A stretch of 57,467 nt of DNA. Origin: Roseomonas sp. 18066 (lineage in GTDB: Bacteria; Pseudomonadota; Alphaproteobacteria; Acetobacterales; Acetobacteraceae). A program made the translations under genes and the position numbers. The DNA is taken from the NCBI RefSeq assembly GCF_902706185.1, contig NZ_CACSJM010000016.1, forward strand, positions 1-57,467, in the 5' to 3' direction. The notes beneath the pieces were generated by a model. That model saw nothing but the letters and a program-made list of their open reading frames with translations, was not told the origin of the DNA and did no database searches. Position 1 is the first letter of the stretch, and each line of letters begins with the position of its first letter. Positions 10,073 to 19,223 of the stretch are shown here, piece by piece.

Positions 10073-11989
10073 ATGTTCGTCGGTGCTGTCTTCTTCCCGC
10101 TGCTGGGTTCGCTGATCGCCGGGCTGTTCGGCCGGCTGATCGGCGACCGCGCGGCCCAGTGGGTGACCGTGCTCTGCATGGCGCTCGCCGCCTTCTGCGG
10201 GCTGTCCTCCTTCGCGCAGGTGGCCTGGGGCCATGCCCCCGCCACGGTCGAGATCGTGACCTGGCTGGATGTCGGCGGGCTGCAATTCTCCTGGGCGCTG
10301 CGCTACGACACCCTGTCGGTCGTCATGGTCGGCATGGTCACGCTCGCCTCGACCATGATCCATCTCTACAGCGTCGGCTACATGTCGCATGACCCGACGA
10401 CGCCGCGCTTCTTCAGCTACCTGTCGCTCTTCACCTTCATGATGCTGATGCTGGTGACCGCCGACAACCTGGCCCAGCTGTTCTTCGGCTGGGAGGGCAT
10501 CGGCCTCGCGAGCTATCTGCTGATCGGCTACTGGTACGAGAAGGAAAGCGCCAACCGGGCGGCGATGAAGGCCTTCATCGTCAACCGCGTCGGCGACCTG
10601 TTCTTCATGCTGGGCATGGCGCTGACCTTCTGGACCTTCGGCTCGATCGAGTTCGACACGATCTTCCAGGGCATCGAGGCGGCGCGGCAGGTGACGTTTG
10701 CCGGCTATCCGGCGACCGAGGTGATCGCGCTGCTGCTGTTCCTGGGCGCCATGGGCAAGTCGGCGCAGATCGGCCTGCACACCTGGCTGCCGGACGCGAT
10801 GGAAGGCCCGACCCCGGTCTCCGCGCTGATCCATGCGGCGACGCTGGTCACGGCGGGCGTGTTCCTGATGGCGCGCATGTCGCCGGTCATCGAATACGCG
10901 CCGAACGTGCTGGGCTTCATCACCGTGATCGGCGCGACGACGGCGCTCTTCGCCGCCTCGGTCGGCATGGTGCAGAACGACATCAAGCGGGTCATCGCCT
11001 ATTCGACCTGCTCGCAGCTCGGCTACATGTTCTTCGCGGTCGGCGTCGGCGCCTATCAGGCGGCGGTGTTCCACCTCTTTACCCATGCCTTCTTCAAGGC
11101 GCTGCTGTTCCTCTCGGCCGGCTCGGTGATCCACGCCATGTCGGACGAGCAGGACATCCGCAAGATGGGCGGGATCTGGAAGAAGATCCCGGTCACCTAC
11201 GCGATGTTCTGGATCGGCAGCCTGGCGCTGGCGGGCGTGCCCTTCTTCGCCGGCTACTACTCGAAGGACTTCGTGCTCGAAGCCGCCTTCGCCGGCCATG
11301 GCTGGACGGCCAAGTACGCCTTCTTCTGCGGCATGGTCGCGGCCTTCCTGACCGCCTTCTACTCCTGGCGGCTGATCATCATGACCTTCCACGGCACGCC
11401 GCGGGCTGACCATCACACGATGGAGCACGTGCATGAGAGCCCGCCGGTCATGCTGATCCCGCTGCTGGTGCTGGCGCTGGGCGCGCTGTTCACCGGCGCC
11501 TATTTCCACGAGGACTTCGTCGGCCACCACTGGCAGGCCTTCTGGAACGGCTCGATCGTCAACGCGCCGCACAACCACATCATGCATGACGCGCATGAGG
11601 TGCCGGGCTGGGTGCCGCTGGCGCCGACGGTGGCCGGCGTGGTGGGCATCGCCCTGGCCTATCTCTGCTACATGTTCGTCCCCTCCATCCCGGGGAAGGT
11701 GGCGGGCGCCGTGCCCGGCCTGTACCGCTTCCTGCTGAACAAGTGGTATTTCGACGAGCTCTATGACCGGATCTTCGTCCAGCCTGTGCGCTGCCTCGCG
11801 CAGGTGCTGTGGAAGACCGGCGACGTGAAGATCATCGACGGCATGCCGAACGGCGCTGCCAGGCTGACGGTCCTGGCCTCGGGCCGGGTGGTGCGGCTGC
11901 AGTCGGGGCGGGTGGCGAACTACGCCTTCGCGATGATCATCGGGCTCGTCCTCTTCGTCAGCATCTTCCTGTTTGGGGTCGGTCGATGA
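10073..11989 (+). CDS. nuoL: NADH-quinone oxidoreductase subunit L
   Basis: NuoL (ND5) is the distal antiporter-like proton pump; its long C-terminal lateral helix braces the membrane arm. 638 residues with about 15 hydrophobic helices. Recognisable motifs include the helix 5 glutamate region [18 protein letters not shown] and [20 protein letters not shown] with the central lysine network ([10 protein letters not shown]). The C-terminal region after residue ~500 fits the lateral-helix extension. Start ATG 10073 lies 4 nt after nuoK. Confidence 0.97.
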   Translation: MFVGAVFFPLLGSLIAGLFGRLIGDRAAQWVTVLCMALAAFCGLSSFAQVAWGHAPATVEIVTWLDVGGLQFSWALRYDTLSVVMVGMVTLASTMIHLYSVGYMSHDPTTPRFFSYLSLFTFMMLMLVTADNLAQLFFGWEGIGLASYLLIGYWYEKESANRAAMKAFIVNRVGDLFFMLGMALTFWTFGSIEFDTIFQGIEAARQVTFAGYPATEVIALLLFLGAMGKSAQIGLHTWLPDAMEGPTPVSALIHAATLVTAGVFLMARMSPVIEYAPNVLGFITVIGATTALFAASVGMVQNDIKRVIAYSTCSQLGYMFFAVGVGAYQAAVFHLFTHAFFKALLFLSAGSVIHAMSDEQDIRKMGGIWKKIPVTYAMFWIGSLALAGVPFFAGYYSKDFVLEAAFAGHGWTAKYAFFCGMVAAFLTAFYSWRLIIMTFHGTPRADHHTMEHVHESPPVMLIPLLVLALGALFTGAYFHEDFVGHHWQAFWNGSIVNAPHNHIMHDAHEVPGWVPLAPTVAGVVGIALAYLCYMFVPSIPGKVAGAVPGLYRFLLNKWYFDELYDRIFVQPVRCLAQVLWKTGDVKIIDGMPNGAARLTVLASGRVVRLQSGRVANYAFAMIIGLVLFVSIFLFGVGR

Positions 11990-13497
11990 ACGCCGCGGGT
12001 TTCCCCCTGCTCTCGCTGCTCACCTTCCTGCCGCTGCTGGGCGCGGGCATCCTGCTCTTCGTCCGTGGCGACGAGCAGGTGGTGGCGGCCAATGCGCGCT
12101 GGACGGCGCTGTGGACCAGCCTGATCACCTTCGGCCTGTCGCTGATCCTGTGGTTCCAGTTCGACAAGACGACGGCGGACTTCCAGTTCGTCGAGCGGCT
12201 GGACTGGATGCCGGAATTCGGGCTGGGCTATCACATGGGGGTGGACGGCATCTCCGTCCTCTTCGTGCTGCTGGCCACCGCGCTGACGCCGCTCTGCATC
12301 CTCTCCTCCTGGGAGGCGATCCAGAGCCGGGTGCGCGAGTATATGATGGCCTTCCTGATCCTCGAGACGATGATGATCGGCATGTTCAGCTCGCTGGACA
12401 TGGTGATGTTCTACATCTTCTTCGAGGGCGTCCTGATCCCGATGTTCCTGATCATCGGCGTCTGGGGCGGGGCGCGGCGGGTCTATGCTGCCTACAAGCT
12501 GTTCCTCTACACGCTGCTCGGCTCGCTGCTGATGCTGCTGGCGCTGCTGGCGCTGTGGTATGCCGCCGGCACCACCTATATCCCGGCGCTGTTCGAGCTG
12601 CGCATCGCGCCGCATGTCCAGGTCTGGCTGTTCCTGGCCTTCTTCGCCTCCTTCGCGGTGAAGGTGCCGATGTGGCCGGTGCATACCTGGCTGCCGGACG
12701 CGCATGTCGAGGCGCCGACGGCGGGCTCGGTGATCCTGGCCGGCGTGCTGCTGAAGATGGGGGCCTATGGCTTCCTGCGCTTCTCGCTGCCGCTGCTGCC
12801 GCAGGCGGTGGAGTGGTTCGCGCCGCTGATCTTCGCGCTCTCCGTCATCGCCGTCGTCTACACCTCGCTGGTGGCGCTGGCGCAGGAGGACATGAAGAAG
12901 CTGATCGCCTATTCCTCGGTCGCCCATATGGGCATCGTGACGATCGGCATCTTCACGATGAACCACCAGGGCATCTCGGGCGCCATCTTCCAGATGCTGA
13001 GCCACGGCGTGGTCTCGGGCGCGCTGTTCCTCTGCGTGGGCGTCCTCTACGACCGCGTCCATAGCCGCGAGATCCTGCGCTATGGCGGCGTCGCCAAGAT
13101 CATGCCGGTCTATGCGGCGGTGTTCATGCTGTTCACCATGGGGTCGGTGGCACTCCCCGGCACCGCCGGCTTCCCCGGCGAGTTCCTGGTGATCGTCGGC
13201 GCCTGGCATGCCAGCCCCTGGGTGGCGGTCGGTGCCGCGACGGGCATGATCCTGGGTGCCGCCTATATGCTGTGGCTGTATCGCCGGGTGATCTTCTCGA
13301 AGATCACGCGGGACGACCTGCGGGTGCTGCTGGACCTCAGCCCGCGGGAGGTGGTGACCTTCGCGCCGCTGATCGTGCTGACGCTGTGGATGGGCCTCTA
13401 TCCCTCGTCCTTCTTCTCCTTCTTCGAGGTCAGCGTCGCGGCCCTCGTCACGCGGCATGAAGCCGCGATGGCGCTGCCCCGCCTGGCCGGGATGTGA
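11986..13497 (+). CDS. nuoM: NADH-quinone oxidoreductase subunit M
   Basis: NuoM (ND4) is the middle antiporter-like proton pump. 503 residues and about 14 hydrophobic helices. Family motifs include [17 protein letters not shown] (conserved Glu on helix 5), [25 protein letters not shown] split across helices 7-8, and [12 protein letters not shown] 11986 overlaps the nuoL stop (ATGA); the open frame extends upstream inside nuoL but that part is out of family. Confidence 0.97.
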   Translation: MNAAGFPLLSLLTFLPLLGAGILLFVRGDEQVVAANARWTALWTSLITFGLSLILWFQFDKTTADFQFVERLDWMPEFGLGYHMGVDGISVLFVLLATALTPLCILSSWEAIQSRVREYMMAFLILETMMIGMFSSLDMVMFYIFFEGVLIPMFLIIGVWGGARRVYAAYKLFLYTLLGSLLMLLALLALWYAAGTTYIPALFELRIAPHVQVWLFLAFFASFAVKVPMWPVHTWLPDAHVEAPTAGSVILAGVLLKMGAYGFLRFSLPLLPQAVEWFAPLIFALSVIAVVYTSLVALAQEDMKKLIAYSSVAHMGIVTIGIFTMNHQGISGAIFQMLSHGVVSGALFLCVGVLYDRVHSREILRYGGVAKIMPVYAAVFMLFTMGSVALPGTAGFPGEFLVIVGAWHASPWVAVGAATGMILGAAYMLWLYRRVIFSKITRDDLRVLLDLSPREVVTFAPLIVLTLWMGLYPSSFFSFFEVSVAALVTRHEAAMALPRLAGM

Positions 13498-13502
13498 CCG
13501 GC

Positions 13503-14921
13503 ATGAACTGGACCCTCATCCTCCCCGAGCTGGCGCTGGCGCTGGTCGGGCTGGTCGCCATGGTCGCCGGCGTGCTGCCGAAGCGCGACACGACCTTCGG
13601 CGTCAGCATGGGCGTGCTCGGCGGGCTGCTGCTGGCCGGCGTGCTGGTGCTGGCGCAGCCGGAGGGCAATGCCTTCAACGGCCAGTATGTCGCCGATGCC
13701 TTCACCCGCTTCATGAAGCTGCTGGTGGTGGCGGGCGCGGCGCTGGGCGTGCTGCTGGCGATCGACTGGAACGAGAAGGAGGGGCTCGCCAAGTTCGAGT
13801 TCCCCCTGCTGCTGCTGTTCAGCACCATCGGCATGATGGTGATGATCTCGGCCAACGACCTGATCGCGCTCTATATGGGCATCGAGCTGCTGTCGCTGTC
13901 GCTCTACGTCATTGCCGCCTTCAACCGGGACAGCGAGCGCTCCTCGGAAGCCGGCCTCAAGTACTTCGTCCTCGGCGCGCTGGCCTCGGGCCTGCTGCTC
14001 TACGGGTCGAGCCTGATCTATGGCTTCTCCGGCACGACCAATTTCGACCGCATCGCGGATGCGATCTCCTCCTCGGAGGGCGCGCCCTTCGGGCTGGTGG
14101 TCGGGCTGGTCTTCGTGCTGGCGGCGCTGGCCTTCAAGGTCTCGGCGGTGCCGTTCCACATGTGGACGCCCGACGTCTATGAGGGCGCGCCGACGCCGGT
14201 GACCGCCTTCTTCGCCTCGGCGCCGAAGGTGGCCGCTATCGCGCTGCTGGTGCGCGTGGCCGCCGGTCCGTTCGGCGACCTGGTGGCGCAGTGGCAGCAG
14301 GTGATCGTGCTGTGCTCGCTCGGCTCGATGGTGCTGGGCGCGCTGGCGGCGATCGGCCAGAAGAACATCAAGCGGCTGATGGCCTATTCGTCGATCGGCC
14401 ATGTCGGCTATGCGCTGATGGGCCTGGCGGTGGGCAGCGAGCTCGGCGTGCGCGGGTTGCTGCTGTACATGGCGATCTACCTGTTCACCAATGTCGGCGC
14501 CTTCGCGGTGCTGATCGCCATGCGCCGCAAGGGCCGGGCGCTGGAGGGGATCGACGACCTGGCGGGCCTGGGCAAGACCGACCCGGCGATGGCGCTGGCG
14601 ATGACCTTGTTCATGCTGTCGATGGCGGGCATTCCGCCGCTGGCCGGGTTCTTCGGCAAGCTCTACGTCTTCCTGGCGGCGGTGCAGGGCGGGTTCTGGA
14701 CGCTGGCGGTGGTTGGCGTGCTGAGCTCGGCGGTCTCGGCCTATTATTACCTGCGTGTCATCAAGGTGATGTTCTTCGATGCCGGCGAGGCGCTGGATCC
14801 GCGTCCGGCGAGCCTGTCGGTGGTGCTGGCCGGCACGGGTTTGTTCACCACTTTCTTCTTCCTGTTCCCCGCGCCGTTCCTGGCTGCGGCGCAGGCGGCG
14901 GTGGCGGCTCTGCTCGGCTGA
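13503..14921 (+). CDS. nuoN: NADH-quinone oxidoreductase subunit N
   Basis: NuoN (ND2) is the proximal antiporter-like proton pump. 472 residues with about 14 hydrophobic helices; signatures include LYMGIELLSLSLYVIAAF and FKVSAVPFHMWTPDVYEGAP. Two starts are possible: ATG 13503 (MNWTLILPEL), chosen because GGGATG lies about 8 nt upstream, or GTG 13494, which would overlap the nuoM stop in the GTGA style used elsewhere in this operon and add three residues. It is the last nuo gene; a hairpin repeat follows immediately. Confidence 0.95.
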   Translation: MNWTLILPELALALVGLVAMVAGVLPKRDTTFGVSMGVLGGLLLAGVLVLAQPEGNAFNGQYVADAFTRFMKLLVVAGAALGVLLAIDWNEKEGLAKFEFPLLLLFSTIGMMVMISANDLIALYMGIELLSLSLYVIAAFNRDSERSSEAGLKYFVLGALASGLLLYGSSLIYGFSGTTNFDRIADAISSSEGAPFGLVVGLVFVLAALAFKVSAVPFHMWTPDVYEGAPTPVTAFFASAPKVAAIALLVRVAAGPFGDLVAQWQQVIVLCSLGSMVLGALAAIGQKNIKRLMAYSSIGHVGYALMGLAVGSELGVRGLLLYMAIYLFTNVGAFAVLIAMRRKGRALEGIDDLAGLGKTDPAMALAMTLFMLSMAGIPPLAGFFGKLYVFLAAVQGGFWTLAVVGVLSSAVSAYYYLRVIKVMFFDAGEALDPRPASLSVVLAGTGLFTTFFFLFPAPFLAAAQAAVAALLG

Positions 14922-14984
14922 CTTTCTTTCTCGACAGAAAGAAGATGGGGGGTCCGGGGGGAATTCTTTCCCCCCGGCCTTTTT
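14922..14984. repeat. Dispersed palindromic repeat, copy 1 (reverse), likely nuo terminator
   Basis: Starts at the base after the nuoN stop. First hairpin: TTCTTTCT / AGAAAGAA (14924-14931 and 14936-14943), loop CGAC. Then GATGGGGGGTCC leads into a 10-bp stem CCGGGGGGAA / TTCCCCCCGG (14954-14963 and 14968-14977) with loop TTCT, followed by CCTTTTTG. In reverse orientation it matches the other copies (palindrome, GGACCCC, T-rich tract, TTTCTGTC). The terminal T5 makes this copy a plausible intrinsic terminator for the nuo operon. Confidence 0.8.
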
Positions 14985-15001
14985 GTATCTGGGGTTCTGG
15001 G

Positions 15002-15727
15002 ATGACGTGGCGCCTGAGTGTGCATGAGGAATTGCCGAGCACGCAGGACGTGGTGCTGGCGGGGGCGTCGGCTGGCGAAGCTGACGGCTTGGCCGTGCTG
15101 GCTTTGGCGCAGAGTGCCGGCCGCGGCACCCAGGGCCGCCCCTGGCGCTCCCCGCGGGGCAATCTTTTTCTTTCGTTGCTGATGCGCCCTTCTGGCCTCG
15201 CCCGGGAGCTGCCGCAGTGGTCGCTGCTGGCCGCCGTCGCCCTGGCCGATGCCGTGTCCGGCTATCTGCCTGACGCCGGGGTGTTGCGCCTGAAATGGCC
15301 GAACGACCTGCTGCTGGGCGGCGCCAAGGCGGCCGGCATCCTGACCCAGGCGGCGCCGGACGGGGCAGGGGGCATCGCCTGGCTGGCCTTCGGCATCGGC
15401 GTGAACCTGGCCGAGGCGCCGCCGCTGCCTGACCGCCCGACCGCCAGCCTGGCCGGGCAGGGGGTGGCCCCGCCGTCGCCCACCCGCTTTGCCTGGGCGC
15501 TGCTGGGGGCGCTGGACCACTGGCGGGGGGTGCAGGCGGCCGAAGGCTTCGCGCCGGTGCGCGCCGCCTGGATGGCGCGGGGCCCGGCGCAGGGGGCTGC
15601 GCTGACCGTGACGCAGGCCGGGCGGCTTCGGGCCGGGCATTATGCCGGCCTCGCCGAGGACGGGCGATTGCTGCTATGCAGCACCGAAGGGCTGGTTGCC
15701 GTATCTTCTGGCGAGATCAGCGGCTAG
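15002..15727 (+). CDS. birA: Biotin--[acetyl-CoA-carboxylase] ligase
   Basis: Activates biotin with ATP and attaches it to the biotin carboxyl carrier protein of acetyl-CoA carboxylase and similar enzymes. 241 residues: only the catalytic and C-terminal domains are present, with no N-terminal DNA-binding domain, so it should not repress biotin genes itself. Visible motifs: STQD (13-16), the adenylate loop GRGTQGRPW (40-48, a GRGRxGR variant) and KWPND (98-102) with the conserved lysine. ATG 15002 is chosen because the upstream frame runs through nuoN and the repeat. A position between nuoN and coaX is a common alphaproteobacterial arrangement. Confidence 0.92.
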   Translation: MTWRLSVHEELPSTQDVVLAGASAGEADGLAVLALAQSAGRGTQGRPWRSPRGNLFLSLLMRPSGLARELPQWSLLAAVALADAVSGYLPDAGVLRLKWPNDLLLGGAKAAGILTQAAPDGAGGIAWLAFGIGVNLAEAPPLPDRPTASLAGQGVAPPSPTRFAWALLGALDHWRGVQAAEGFAPVRAAWMARGPAQGAALTVTQAGRLRAGHYAGLAEDGRLLLCSTEGLVAVSSGEISG

Positions 15728-15772
15728 ACCGGCGGTTTCCGCCCGGTGCCCTCCCTGCCAGGAACAGGCCGC

Positions 15773-16591
15773 ATGCTGCTCGCCATCGATGCCGGCAACA
15801 CCAATGTCGTCTTCGCCATCCATGATGGGGCGGAATGGCGTGGCCGTTGGCGGATCCGCACCGATGCGGAGCGGACCAGCGACGAATATGCCGTCTGGCT
15901 GCTGGCGCTGCTCGGCCATGTCGGGCTGCGGGCCGGGCAGATCGACCGCTGCGTGCTGGGGACGGTGGTGCCGGCGGCGCTGTACAACCTGCGCCGGCTG
16001 TGCCGCGAATGGTTCGGCTGCGAGCCGCTGGTGGCGCGGGCGCCGCTGGACTGGGGCTTCCCGATCCGCGTCGACCAGCCGGACGAGGTGGGCGCCGACC
16101 GGCTGCTGAATGCGCTGGCGGCGCATTACCACTATAGCGGGCCGCTGATCGTCATCGACTTCGGCACGGCCACCACCTTCGACGTGGTGGATGCCGATGG
16201 CGGCTATCGCGGCGGGGTCATCGCGCCGGGGATCACCCTGTCGATCGAGGCACTGCACAAGGCGGCGGCCCGGCTGCCGCGGATCGGCATCGGCCGTCCG
16301 CAATCCGTGATCGGCACCGCCACCGTTCCGGCGATGCAATCCGGTATCTTCTGGGGTTATGTGGGTCTGGTGGAAGGTATCGTTGCCCGAATCCGCGCCG
16401 AGCATGGGGGCGCGTTGAAGGTTATCGGCACCGGTGGGCTGGCCCCGCTGTTCGCCGAGGGCACGCCCGTGCTGCAGATCACCGACCCCGACATCACGCT
16501 GGAAGGGCTCCGCCTGTTGGCGGAACGCAATCCCGACCCCATTTTCCAGCGTACAAGTTTGCCTGACGCGCTCCGCCCGGAGGGTGATTGA
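15773..16591 (+). CDS. coaX: Type III pantothenate kinase
   Basis: Phosphorylates pantothenate, the first step of coenzyme A synthesis. 272 residues, normal for CoaX. Acetate/sugar-kinase fold motifs: DAGNTN phosphate loop (6-11), GADR (107-110) and DFGTATTFD (129-137), which includes the catalytic aspartates. Start ATG 15773, nine codons inside the longest frame, has AGGAAC upstream and puts DAGNTN at the expected N-terminal position. It is 45 nt downstream of birA. CoaE, the last CoA enzyme, is also in this window at 50852. Confidence 0.94.
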   Translation: MLLAIDAGNTNVVFAIHDGAEWRGRWRIRTDAERTSDEYAVWLLALLGHVGLRAGQIDRCVLGTVVPAALYNLRRLCREWFGCEPLVARAPLDWGFPIRVDQPDEVGADRLLNALAAHYHYSGPLIVIDFGTATTFDVVDADGGYRGGVIAPGITLSIEALHKAAARLPRIGIGRPQSVIGTATVPAMQSGIFWGYVGLVEGIVARIRAEHGGALKVIGTGGLAPLFAEGTPVLQITDPDITLEGLRLLAERNPDPIFQRTSLPDALRPEGD

Positions 16592-16676
16592 GCATGCGAA
16601 GGCCATTCTATCTGCCCCAAGGGGCAATGACGACGCGCCTATCCCCTGTCAAACGGCTATCCATTGGCGAGTATCG

Positions 16677-18335
16677 ATGCAATTCCATCAAGAAGACCTG
16701 GCCTTCATCCCGCTTGGCGGGACGGGGGAGATCGGACTCAACCTGAACGTCTACCGCTGCGACGGCCAGCTGCTGGCGGTCGATTGCGGGCTGGGCTTCG
16801 GCGGGTCCGAGCAGCCGGAAGCCGAGGTCATGGTGCCCGACCCGGCCTGGCTGGCCGATCGGAAGGACAAGCTGCTCGGCCTGGTGATCACCCATGCGCA
16901 TGAGGACCATATCGGCGCCATCGCGCCGCTGTGGCCGCAGCTGCGCTGCCCGATCTATTGCAGCCCCTTCACCGCCTCCGTCCTGCGCCGGAAGCTGGGG
17001 GAGGCCGGGCTGCTGGGCCAGGTGAAGATCCACACCGTGCCGCTGAGCGGCAGCATCGAGCTCGGCCCCTTCGCGCTGCAGTTCATCCGCGTCACCCATT
17101 CGGTGCCGGAGCCGCAGTCGATCGCCATCCGCACCCGGCACGGCACGGTGCTGCATACCGGTGACTGGAAGCTGGACCCCGACCCGCTGGTCGGCGAGCC
17201 GGCCGATGAGGCCGCCTTCGCCGCCCTCGGGCGCGAGGGCGTGCTGGCCATGGTCTGCGACAGCACCAATGCGCTGGTCGAAGGCCATTCCGGCAGCGAG
17301 GGCGATGTCCGCCGCAGCATGACGGCGCTGATCCGCCAGCTGAAGGGGCGCATCGCCGTCACCTGCTTCGCCACCAACATCGCCCGGATCGAGAGCATCG
17401 CGCTCGCCGCCCATGCCGCCGGCCGCCAGGTGGCGCTGTTCGGGCGCAGCCTGCGCAACGCCGAGGCCTCGGCGCGCGAATGCGGCTACCTGCCCGCGGT
17501 GCCGCCCTTCATCCACGAGGATGACGCGGACGACGTGGCCGACGACAACCTGCTGATCATCTGCACCGGCAGCCAGGGCGAGCCGCGCTCGGCCATGGCC
17601 AAGATCGCCGCCGACACCCATCCGCGCATCTCGCTGGGCGAGGGCGACACGGTGATCTTCTCGTCGCGGATGATCCCGGGCAACGAGCGCGCCATCCTGC
17701 GCATGCAGGACGAGCTGGCGCGCGGCGGCTGCAAGGTGATGACGGCCGACGATCACATGGTGCACGTCTCCGGCCACCCTGCGCGTGACGAGCTGAAGAA
17801 GCTCTACAGCCTGGTCAAGCCGCGCTACGCCGTGCCGGTGCATGGCGAGTGGCGCCACCTGCAGGAGCATGCGGCGCTGGCCCGTGAGATGGGCTCGACG
17901 CCGGTGCTGGTCGAGGATGGCGACGTGCTGCGCCTGGCCTCCAGCGGCAGCAACGCCGCCCCCGACGTGGTCGAGGGCGTGCCGACCGGCCAGCTGGTGG
18001 TGGATGGCGACCGGCTGCTGCCGCTGGAAGGCGGGGTGCTGGGCGCCCGGCGGCGGATGCTGTTCAACGGCGTCGTCGTCGCTTCGCTGGCGGTGGACCG
18101 CCAGGGGCGCGTGCTGGGCAACCCGCAGGTCTCGGCCCCCGGCCTGTTCGAGATGGCGGATGCCGAGCCCGGCCAGATCGCCGACGAGCTGGCCCGGGTG
18201 GTGGGCGACCTGCCGCCGGCGCTGAAGCAGGAAGACGACCTGCTGCGCGACGCGGCCCGCACGGCGCTGCGCAAGGCGCTGGGCCGCCGCCTGCGGAAGC
18301 GGCCGAGCGTCGAGATCCATCTGCTGCGGGTCTGA
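16677..18335 (+). CDS. rnj: Ribonuclease J
   Basis: A metallo-beta-lactamase/beta-CASP nuclease with 5-prime exonuclease and endonuclease activity in mRNA decay and rRNA maturation. 552 residues, typical. The zinc motif THAHEDH lies at 72-78 (HxHxDH), followed by the beta-CASP insert (CFATNIARIESI, RSLRNAE, CTGSQGEPRSAM) and the C-terminal HVSGHPARDELK and VPVHGEWRHL metal/phosphate residues. ATG 16677 gives the standard MxxxxxxLxFIPLGGTGEIG start, but its ribosome-binding site is weak. The coaX-rnj pair is conserved in alphaproteobacteria. Confidence 0.95.
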   Translation: MQFHQEDLAFIPLGGTGEIGLNLNVYRCDGQLLAVDCGLGFGGSEQPEAEVMVPDPAWLADRKDKLLGLVITHAHEDHIGAIAPLWPQLRCPIYCSPFTASVLRRKLGEAGLLGQVKIHTVPLSGSIELGPFALQFIRVTHSVPEPQSIAIRTRHGTVLHTGDWKLDPDPLVGEPADEAAFAALGREGVLAMVCDSTNALVEGHSGSEGDVRRSMTALIRQLKGRIAVTCFATNIARIESIALAAHAAGRQVALFGRSLRNAEASARECGYLPAVPPFIHEDDADDVADDNLLIICTGSQGEPRSAMAKIAADTHPRISLGEGDTVIFSSRMIPGNERAILRMQDELARGGCKVMTADDHMVHVSGHPARDELKKLYSLVKPRYAVPVHGEWRHLQEHAALAREMGSTPVLVEDGDVLRLASSGSNAAPDVVEGVPTGQLVVDGDRLLPLEGGVLGARRRMLFNGVVVASLAVDRQGRVLGNPQVSAPGLFEMADAEPGQIADELARVVGDLPPALKQEDDLLRDAARTALRKALGRRLRKRPSVEIHLLRV

Positions 18336-18348
18336 GCACAGGAAATAT

Positions 18349-18370
18349 CAGGGAAAGGCCAGGGAAAGGC
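18349..18370. repeat. Two tandem 11-bp copies of CAGGGAAAGGC
   Basis: Two exact adjacent copies (18349-18359 and 18360-18370) lie just after the rnj stop and abut the composite palindromic element. They may be local slippage at the insertion edge. Confidence 0.8.
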
Positions 18371-18612
18371 CAGGGGAATGAATTCCCCTGGACCCCTTCT
18401 TTTTTCTTTCGGACTGCCGTGTCCACGTGGGGACAGTATGCGCCACGGCCCAACCACAGCGCGACCTTCAAGGTCGCGCTGTTTTTGTATGATGGCGTCC
18501 CGCCCTGATGCCCTGGTGTCGCTGGTGGCGAGGCACAGGTCCCGCCACGGCCAACAGATAGAAAAAAGATGGCGCAAACGTATACGTTTGCGCGGGGGAA
18601 TTCATTCCCCCG
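18370..18612. repeat. Composite inverted-end repeat, element A (copies 2 and 3)
   Basis: Fills nearly all of the gap between convergent rnj and the GNAT gene. Left end: palindrome CCAGGGGAAT / ATTCCCCTGG (18370-18391), then ACCCCTTCTTTTTTCT. Right end: the same unit inverted, AGAAAAAAGATGG (18560-18572) leading to CGGGGGAAT / ATTCCCCCG (18593-18612). Inside are a TGTC/GACA hairpin with loop CACGTGGG, an intrinsic terminator (18457-18486) and a 22-bp perfect palindrome (18572-18593). The element at 53388-53616 has the same order and shares blocks such as TGCCGTGTCCACGTG and CAGCGCGACCTT. No coding capacity is evident. Confidence 0.85.
18457..18486 (+). terminator. Intrinsic terminator inside composite element A
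   Basis: An 11-bp perfect stem CAGCGCGACCT / AGGTCGCGCTG with a 3-nt loop TCA, followed by T5. It lies 121 nt after the rnj stop on the same strand, so it should end the birA-coaX-rnj transcript. Confidence 0.85.
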
Positions 18613-18615
18613 ACC

Positions 18616-19134
18616 TTACCTGGTCCCTGTCTCTTCATCCGCCAGCACAGCCCACCGCTCATGGTCCCGCCACAGCCCGCCGATTTGCAGGTATCGCGGC
18701 GACAGGCCTTCCAGCTCGAAGCCCAGGCGTTGCACCAGGGCGCGGGAGGCGGCGTTGCCCGGCTGGATATTCGCTTCCAGCCGGTGCAGGCCGAGCGGGC
18801 CGAAGGCATGGGCCATGGCCAGGCCAAGCGCCTCGGTCATCAGCCCCTGCCGGGCGAAGCGGGCCATGCCGTAATAGCCCAGGAAGGCCGACTGGAAGGC
18901 GCCGCCGACGATCTGGTTCAGGTTGATCACCCCGGCGATGCCGCCCGAGCGCGCCTCGAGGGCGACAAGGCCCAGGTTGGGCCCGGTCAATTGCCGCTGG
19001 AACCAGGCGTCGAAGCCGGTGCGGTCGGTGAAGGGCTCGACCCAGGGCGCGTGGTGGGCGCGGCTTTCGCGGTTGGCCGCGATCAGGGCCTCGGCGTCGC
19101 TGGCTTGGGCGGGGCGGAGCGTCAGGCGGGGCAT
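18616..19134 (-). CDS. GNAT family N-acetyltransferase (RimJ/RimL-like)
   Basis: 172 residues. The family transfers acetyl from acetyl-CoA to amino groups; the RimJ/RimL branch often acts on protein N-termini, but the substrate here cannot be read. Family features: LTLRPAQASDAEAL start, the acetyl-CoA loop region FARQGLMTEALGLAMAHAF (a relaxed Q/RxxGxG/A form), HRLEANIQPGNAASRALVQRLGFELEG and a final RDHERWAVL strand. The start at 19134 (MPRLTLRPA) is chosen; the frame extends 52 codons further into the rpsB promoter region, with Arg/Gly-rich non-family sequence. Convergent with rnj, divergent from rpsB. Confidence 0.85.
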   Translation of the reverse strand: MPRLTLRPAQASDAEALIAANRESRAHHAPWVEPFTDRTGFDAWFQRQLTGPNLGLVALEARSGGIAGVINLNQIVGGAFQSAFLGYYGMARFARQGLMTEALGLAMAHAFGPLGLHRLEANIQPGNAASRALVQRLGFELEGLSPRYLQIGGLWRDHERWAVLADEETGTR

Positions 19135-19194
19135 GGCGGGGCGCAGTCTGCCGTCCCCCGCGCTGTCGGCATAGGGGGCGCGGGCAGCCATTCC

Positions 19195-19223
19195 TTGCCA
19201 GCCGCGGCCTTGCCCTCTATATC
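19195..19223 (+). promoter_or_regulatory. Probable sigma70-type promoter of rpsB-tsf
   Basis: TTGCCA (19195-19200), a 17-bp spacer, then TATATC (19218-19223): five of six and four of six matches to consensus with ideal spacing. A start near 19230 would give a GC-rich leader of about 145 nt before rpsB, room for the ribosomal-protein S2 autoregulation known in other bacteria; I cannot identify the leader structure with certainty. Confidence 0.6.

Noticed and set aside
18572..18593. PurR/LacI-type operator
   Set aside because: The palindrome is far from any promoter and embedded in a repeat between convergent genes.
18378..18926. + strand frame over composite element A and the GNAT gene
   Set aside because: Crosses the hairpins and is antisense to a clear acetyltransferase; no homology-like motifs.
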